Of a stretch of DNA of 64,000 nt, positions 58,817 to 64,000 are shown piece after piece. Made by a program: the position numbers and the translations under genes. Within the stretch, counting starts at the first letter, position 1, and every line of letters starts with the position of its first letter. Below the pieces are notes generated by a model. It was given only the letters and a program-made list of their open reading frames with translations. It had not been told where the DNA came from and did not search any database. The stretch spans positions 4,340,001-4,404,000 of the forward strand of contig JARKIF010000001.1 of the NCBI GenBank assembly GCA_029378245.1. The letters are read 5' to 3'. The DNA comes from Roridomyces roridus (taxonomy: Eukaryota; Basidiomycota; Agaricomycetes; Agaricales; Mycenaceae).

Positions 58817-60093
58817 TTATTGCCAACGCTGCAACACTACACAATTCTTTGATGCCATGTCTGGCCGCCGTAATCTACCGCAAAGCCTGAAGAAACGTCG
58901 GTTAGAAAGTAAAAATGTGCATATGGGAACAGGAAGCATACGTTGGCCGGTACCCCAGGACAGTTTGATTCTCGAATGCACCGTCTTGAACCAGTCCTCT
59001 GTCTCCGACTCCACCTTACTGCGAGCTTCCTCCGTCGTTGCCCAAAACTTGATCTCGATAATCTCGAGGCTGGGAAACACGTTGTGGATGTCGGAAAGCA
59101 GCTGGAGCAGTGGGTCGATCTCCGGTAGAGGGAGAGGCCACACACACACTACGAGGGCCTTGAGTCGAGCCCGATAATCCGCAGGTAAAGCGAAGATCTG
59201 CTTCAAGTCTTGGTAAAGCCCGTTATGAGGCACTACCGCGAATTGGGTGACTCGGTGGAATCGAGAGATGTCCGCGAGTGGCTGTTGGGTAAAGAGGTCA
59301 GCGCCATGGGTTGGGACTGGGAGTTGAGAAGACGAACGCCAATGGATAGGGTCTCGACGGTGTCGAGAGCACCCGCGAGGACATCGCAAAGGAGTTCATC
59401 AGACGACTGGTAAAACTCGAATGCCTCGAGATTCGAAAGATCGAACGGACACCGCTCATCCTGAAGCCAAAGCCGAGTGCGAAGGGCGGAGTCCCAGCTG
59501 GAGAAAGATTTGAGCTGGATGCGACGAGTGTGGATGCCCATAGATGGGCCGGTGATGTCCTTGGGTAGAGATGTCCCATAGAGGGTCGTGTAATACGACA
59601 GGTGTCGGATGTTGGGGCTGCACTCTTGCCATATTTGTAGGAACTGCGTCCAAAGTTGAAACTCGCATTGAATGGTTACCGAGGAGAGCGAGGGGATCCT
59701 CAACAGTCGCTGGATCGCCACGGACTCGGCCTCGGCGAAAGTGGTGCGACCGTCGTCCACAATCCTGAGAGTGGTAAGGTGGGGGAATGGAAGATTGACC
59801 AGTTTATGCAAGGTTTCCAGGTGCGCGGCGTTCAATTTGACGAGATCGAGCGCGGTGATGAACGTAGCGAGATGCTGGGATCCGTCCAATATCGCGAGTA
59901 AACGACGGGCGGAAGCAAGCTCCTTGCGCCCCCACCAGTTGTAACCGAAATGGATGGAGGCAAATATGCGAGATTGAGCAGGCTGGATCCAAGCGCGGCG
60001 AACTAGGGCGGAGGCGCGAAGATCTTCCTCGGCGTCGAGGAATCCCAGTATCTGGTCCAAGAGTTCGGGGATTGACAGCGGAGAGTGGTACAT
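58817..60093 (-). CDS. F-box/LRR-type protein
   Basis: The ATG at 60093 begins MYHSPLSIPELLDQILGFLD, a clear F-box (SIPELLDQIL...RASALVRRAWIQPAQSRIF, residues 7-48). Leucine-rich strands follow: LATFITALDLVKLNAAHLET, FPHLTTLRIVDD, IPSLSSVTIQCEF, NIRHLSYYTTLYG and LSNLEAFEFYQSSDELL. After ETLSIGV an intron (GTCTTC...AACAG, about 59290-59340) leads to PLADISRFHRVTQFAVVPHN, RARLKALVVCVWPLPLPEID and FPSLEIIEIKFWATTEEAR, with a stop at 58817. It probably acts as the substrate-binding part of an SCF ubiquitin ligase. It is head to head with F-box-like gene G, 133 bp apart, suggesting a shared promoter. Confidence 0.8.
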
Positions 60094-60225
60094 GGTCTAT
60101 TCACGAATGTGAGCACAGCGTTCGTTCCAGTGAGGCTTACTTACCGTGGGCGACATGGTGGCAGGAAGAAAGAGGCGCGACACTGCCACTGATACGAATC
60201 AGACTCTTGACTCCGTACCACCATC

Positions 60226-61228
60226 ATGGAAGACGAGCCACGTCTTCCTCCGGAGCTGGAGCGTGCCATCTTTGAATTGGTCGCAATCTCTTGGCCTGTG
60301 TTTATCCCCAACCTTCTCCTCGTGGCCTCACGGGTCCGATACTGGTGACTCCACGCCTTCGTGCCAGTAAGTATCCGCCTGAACCATCTTTCAGGGTCCA
60401 CCCGCTGCTCCATCGCACGCTAACCATCAACGCACCCACAATACCCGGCCTCCCTCCCTCCAGCGTTGCAACATTCACGCACATCCAACAAACTCACCCC
60501 GAACTCTTAAGGGGCGTGAAAAACCTCATGATCCTGCACCTCGACACCATAGAAACCGACACCATCCTCTCAGCCTGCCCCAACGTTCAAAATCTGTACA
60601 TCCTCCTTCCCGGACGTCCCGCAGTTCAACGCCGCACGGCGCTAGATGCCATGCCACTCCGGCATCTCTACTGCGAGTTGGACGACATCGGTATCGTTTC
60701 AAATAAGGACATCTTTTCCTCCACCCTCTTCGGTGGCCTCACGCATTTGGAGCTGTACGACATCGAGGACGAGGAAGAGTACTGGACGGGCCTCGCAGCT
60801 CTCCCCAGGCTCACACACCTCGCTTTCGACACCTTCGCTACTTACCTCGCGGCTCGGTACAAGGAGGTTTTGGAACGGAAGAAGGATTTGAAAGCCTTAA
60901 TCGTGCTGCGCCGGCCTTCGGCCAGACACGCGCAAATCACGGTGGAGGATAAACGATTCGTCATGATGCCGCTCGAGAATTACACGCGTGATTGGCAATG
61001 CGGGGTTCTTTACGGGGACGATTTCTGGGCTCGTGCGGATAAGTTCATTGCGGGGAGGATAGCAGGTTTACCACCTCGTAAGTCTCCTCCCTCTGTCGCC
61101 CATAGACGTGGCTGAAGGCGATTCGATTTCTAGCCGACGCACAATATCCGTTTTACCTGTCCGAGGACGGGTCCGCAGATCCTCTTCCATCTCCGACCTT
61201 CGATAGGTCCAACTTGCGTTTCATATAG
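60226..61228 (+). CDS. F-box-like family protein G
   Basis: The ATG at 60226 gives MEDEPRLPPELERAIFELVA then PNLLLVASRVRYW to a GTGACT donor. The next exon starts near 60397 with VHPLLHRTLTI and holds LRGVKNLMILHLDTIETDTI, SACPNVQNLYILLPGRPAVQ, MPLRHLYCELDDIGI, FGGLTHLELYD and LPRLTHLAFDTFATYL, then DWQCGVLYGDDFWARADKFI. The last exon, after GTAAGT...CTAG, reads ADAQYPFYLSEDGSADPLPS and ends RSNLRFI at 61228. That C-terminal tail is longer than in A-D and F. It is intact by inspection. Confidence 0.75.
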
Positions 61229-61572
61229 AGTTTGTATACCACATTCAAAATAATCACAATACTGAACACCTGGAGCTGAGGCGGAGAGGGCAGTGCCAGT
61301 GGACTCCTGGGAGCCATATCTTTCACGATTTGATACAACGGATGTCCAAGATGAATACACCAGTCCGATGGATGAACAATTCAGCCCTGCACTCAGTCCC
61401 ATACTATCTCCAGGTAAATAGCTGCCTGGGCAATGGGCATCCACGGTACCGGCAGTCCGAGGTTGACATGGGAGGAGACATGCCCGCACCGCTGATCGTA
61501 ATTATTATAGTCTTTCGAAACGCCGCGCCTCACTGCCTCCACGGTCACCTCTCCAGAGTCCACCCCCACAAC

Positions 61573-62395
61573 ATGTCTCTCCAACAAACCCCGCCGGAGT
61601 ATCGGATTCGGCAGTATCGCAATGGCGACATGCCTCAAATTCGAGCGCTGCTCTATGAAGGTTTCGTCACAAGCAGTCCGTGTGCTCTTTCCACGACCAC
61701 ACAATCTATTGCTAACGGCCACCAGAGGGAAGCGTCGTCGACGTGGCTACACGACGCGCACTAACGGGCGTGCCTTGTATCATCGCCTACTGCATATTCC
61801 TCGGCGGAGCCTTTCTCCTCCTACGCTCTCCGTCCAGCTCCACCCTGAAAGCGGTCGGCACAAGCCTGATGGTCCTCAGCACCTCACTTCTCTTGGCCGC
61901 TCAGGCGGCGATCCGGCGCTACGCGACACGGTTCTGCGATGAGGCGCTCGAGAATGACCTGCACGATATCAATGCCCACTGTATCAACCCAGGTGGTGGA
62001 TTTTGGGTTGCAGTGCGCGAGGAACGAGTCCTGGGCTACGTCGGTCTCGGTGCGTCAACAGTATTGCTCCGTTTCTGTCAGCTCACCTGTCTCACTGCCG
62101 CACAGCTCACTGGCCGTCGGAAGGCACCACTGAGATCCGGCGCATGGTCGTTACAGAGGCGTTCCGTCACCGTGGTATCGCTCGTGCCCTCATGGACGCA
62201 GCCCGTGCGCACTCCGATGCTATCCACAATGTGCAATGCGTCTATGTGCGGACAACTGATCTACAAAAAACAGCTCAGAGGCTTTATGAACGTCTGGGCT
62301 TTGTTCCTGTGCAGGAGGAGACAATCGGGAACTGGGCGGGTAGGACAGTGCGGAGACTGTATAAACGCACAGTGGACGGGAGAAGAGAGCAGTAA
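61573..62395 (+). CDS. Membrane-linked GNAT N-acetyltransferase
   Basis: The ATG at 61573 starts MSLQQTPPEYRIRQYRNGDM then PQIRALLYEGFVTS to a GT donor; the next exon begins EGSVVDVATRRAL. Two hydrophobic stretches follow (CIIAYCIFLGGAFLLL and LMVLSTSLLLAAQAA), so the protein is probably anchored like NAT8-type enzymes. GNAT core: GGGFWVAVREERVLGYVGL, intron, TTEIRRMVVTEAFRHRGIAR (acetyl-CoA loop R-H-R-G-I-A), ALMDAARAHSDAIHNVQCVY, and KTAQRLYERLGFVPVQEET. It ends GRREQ at 62395. It should transfer an acetyl group from acetyl-CoA to an amine; the substrate is unknown. Two introns keep consensus borders. Confidence 0.8.
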
Positions 62396-62540
62396 GTTCC
62401 GAGCTCCCAGGTTCTAATTAGGTACACAGAAAGGCAGTTGAATGACGGATAATTTTATACTGCATCAGGAAAACTGGGGGATGCTGCATAGCGCTGGAGA
62501 GTACTGCATAGCACCATAGTGCCCATAGCTACATCCCTGC

Positions 62541-62657
62541 TATGCAGCACTATGCAGCACTATGCAGCACTATGCAGCACTATGCAGCACTATGCAGCAC
62601 TATGCAGCACTATGCAGCACTATGCAGCACTATGCAGCACTATGCAGCACTATGCAG
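62541..62657. repeat. 10-bp minisatellite, about 11.7 units
   Basis: The unit TATGCAGCAC is repeated eleven times without error plus a partial TATGCAG. Diverged relatives (ATGCTGCATAGCGCTGG, GTACTGCATAGCACCATAG) lie just upstream at 62480-62530. Confidence 0.95.
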
Positions 62658-62699
62658 AGCCCGCTTGCCGACGTCGACGCTAAAATAACTTGGGCAGTT

Positions 62700-63230
62700 C
62701 TTGGGCAGTTCCAAAATTGAATACATCATGGACCTTTGAATCTGGATTTCCGCGCGACAGTAGACTGTAGAGGTACAACAAAAAATTGACAATTTGCTAT
62801 CTAATACATCCACGGGAAGCTACCAGCTACATAGCGCGGTCAGCGCCGCCGCCGACTCAAAGACTTGGGTCCAAGTCATCTTGATAGGCGAGCCGTCGGC
62901 GTTATTTCCACGCGTGTTACCATCCCTCGGACGCGCCAAACGACGACAACACAACGACGACAACTGCTCGCCATAAAAGAACGCGTAAGTCCGAGTCGGC
63001 GGATGCTCGCTGACGACGGATGGACATTACCCGCGGGAATTTGCTGTAAGAGGCTGCGTCGGACTGGGTTGAATGAGGATTGTGGTGCGGAAGAGGGTGG
63101 GGGAGAGGGTGGAGGGGAGAGCTAGCCCATGACACGGACACGCCGTTTAAATGGACGCCAGCCTCATGGCAGCCGTGTCAAACGGGCTCCTTGGAAACGG
63201 ATAAGTAGGGTAAGCGACGGAGATGCCAAA
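62700..63230. other. Intergenic, no gene seen
   Basis: This lies between the minisatellite and the palindrome. Short frames at 62794-63125 carry no motif. TTGGGCAGTTC is directly duplicated at 62690-62712. Confidence 0.4.
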
Positions 63231-63235
63231 GCAAT

Positions 63236-63287
63236 CCATAGCGCCCATAGTACTGCAAAGCACTTTGCAGTACTATGGGCGCTATGG
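63236..63287. repeat. Perfect 52-bp palindrome
   Basis: Two 25-bp arms (starting CCATAGCGCCCATAGTACTG and ending CAGTACTATGGGCGCTATGG) are exact reverse complements around a 2-bp CA spacer. The CCATAG/GCAGTACT words recall the nearby minisatellite, so both may derive from one foldback element. Confidence 0.95.
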
Positions 63288-63404
63288 CACTAGCGCCGAG
63301 CTATGGCTCGGCTAGTGTTTTCCTGATGTGAGCTCGTGATTTGCCATGGGAGGAAGCCGTGATTGCCGCTGCAGTCGGAAATTCAAAATATATATTGATG
63401 TGAC

Positions 63405-63420
63405 TAGGGTTAGGGTTAGG
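63405..63420 (-). repeat. Telomere-like tract, copy 3
   Basis: TAGGGTTAGGGTTAGG follows the 3' end of RNA copy 3. Homology with copies 1 and 2 stops at this tract. Confidence 0.8.
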
Positions 63421-63439
63421 CCGATGGACCGGCATAAAA

Positions 63440-63616
63440 AAAGGCCCACCCAGCCGAGTGGCCGTGGTGGGCAGGAAAATATTGGGACGGTGCATGAGCC
63501 GAAGCCCATACAAACCGCAAGCCCACTCTGTATGGACAGGGTCGCCGTGCTATGGAGTGTTCCTACGGCCCATACACCCAGGGATGTGAAGGGGCGTATG
63601 CCATCAAGGTAAGTAT
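63440..63616 (-). ncRNA. U1 snRNA-like gene, copy 3
   Basis: The RNA would start at 63616 with ATACTTACCT (minus strand). By my reading it is identical to copy 1 over the whole RNA, although this copy lies outside the inverted duplication and its surroundings are unrelated. Stems SL1-SL3, the Sm-like site, the terminal hairpin and the T run are all kept. Only about 370 bp (63402-63770) are shared with the other copies, spanning promoter, RNA and telomere-like tract. Confidence 0.55.
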
Positions 63617-63770
63617 GAGTTGCAACGATGTTGAGAGCGGAGATTTATACCCGAGCTGGGCGCACGGACCATGTGGTTATTTGGCGCAGCTGGACGTCTG
63701 ATCCGGAGCGTGTCGGCACGTTGCAATGTCGATCAAATCCCGCTCGGTCAGTCGTATATGTAGAAAGAAA
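63617..63770 (-). promoter_or_regulatory. Conserved promoter of U1-like RNA gene, copy 3
   Basis: TATAAA at 63644-63649 is again 33 bp from the putative +1. The ATAACCACATGGTCCGTGCG and ACGTCCAGCTG blocks are kept, with some changes between TATA and +1. Similarity ends near 63770. Confidence 0.55.
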
Positions 63771-64000
63771 ACGCGTTACGCGATTGCGCAGCCTGGGCTA
63801 GTCCGCCTAGACGTTTCGACTGCGGAGCATGAGGCGATCGCGCAGTATGCCAATATCCGACGTCTTTTGAATTCACAAGGGTGTCATTCGGACTACAATC
63901 TACCTCAGACAATTTTTGTATACCATGGAGCGCACTCATCAACGCCGCCGATAGCTGGACAATACAGTTCAGTCAACTTCGCAAAAACTAGGGGAAATGA
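63771..64000. other. Right edge, no gene seen
   Basis: One short minus-strand frame lacks motifs. Nothing else is recognisable before the window ends. Confidence 0.4.

Overview
This window looks like nuclear DNA of a mushroom-forming basidiomycete (Agaricomycetes). The evidence is dense short introns of about 50 bp with GTRNGT...AG borders, two CaaX-type mating pheromone precursors, a CBM1-linked GH5 endoglucanase, many F-box and F-box-like genes, a kinase of the expanded basidiomycete type, a KDZ-transposon-associated gene and a stand-alone NRPS-like adenylation enzyme. No species is claimed. All exon borders were read by eye.

Layout, left to right. 1-1165: N-terminal part of a secreted cellulase running off the left edge. 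3.1-8.3 kb: left arm of a large inverted duplication, holding an adenylation enzyme, a U1-snRNA-like gene, a pheromone precursor, an F-box-like gene and a fragment of gene family O. 8.3-11.8 kb: a small secreted protein, an F-box-like gene and a damaged family-O gene. 12-16 kb: an MFS transporter and a secreted GEgh16-like protein. 17.2-19.6 kb: a KDZ-transposon-related gene in a field of degenerate short repeats, followed by a dead lipase copy. 20.8-28.5 kb: an F-box protein, a TEA-domain transcription factor, unrecognised genes and an intact monoglyceride-lipase-like hydrolase. 28.6-34.6 kb: F-box and F-box-like genes, two of them broken. 37.1-40.5 kb: an unrecognised protein and a protein kinase. 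42.9-44.9 kb: a secreted beta-lactamase-fold hydrolase. 45.3-52.4 kb: remnants, then the right arm of the inverted duplication in reverse order. 52.4-53.8 kb: a 776-bp-period tandem duplication of an F-box fragment. 54-56.2 kb: a BTB/POZ gene between two 277-bp MITE-like elements. 56.6-62.4 kb: an APC-type amino-acid permease, an F-box and an F-box-like gene head to head, and a membrane GNAT acetyltransferase. 62.5-63.8 kb: a 10-bp minisatellite, a 52-bp perfect palindrome and a third U1-like RNA gene.

The most interesting content is threefold. First, the two pheromone genes are identical over all 138 bp although the flanking duplicated genes have diverged. Second, a roughly 175-nt RNA gene occurs three times; it starts with the U1 5' end ATACTTACCT 33 bp after a TATAAA box and folds into a U1-like plan, but lacks the usual U1-70K loop. 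Third, the inverted duplication places pheromone, RNA and adenylation genes about 39 kb apart in mirror image. No pheromone receptor (STE3-type seven-helix protein) was recognised here, so calling this a B mating-type locus is an inference.
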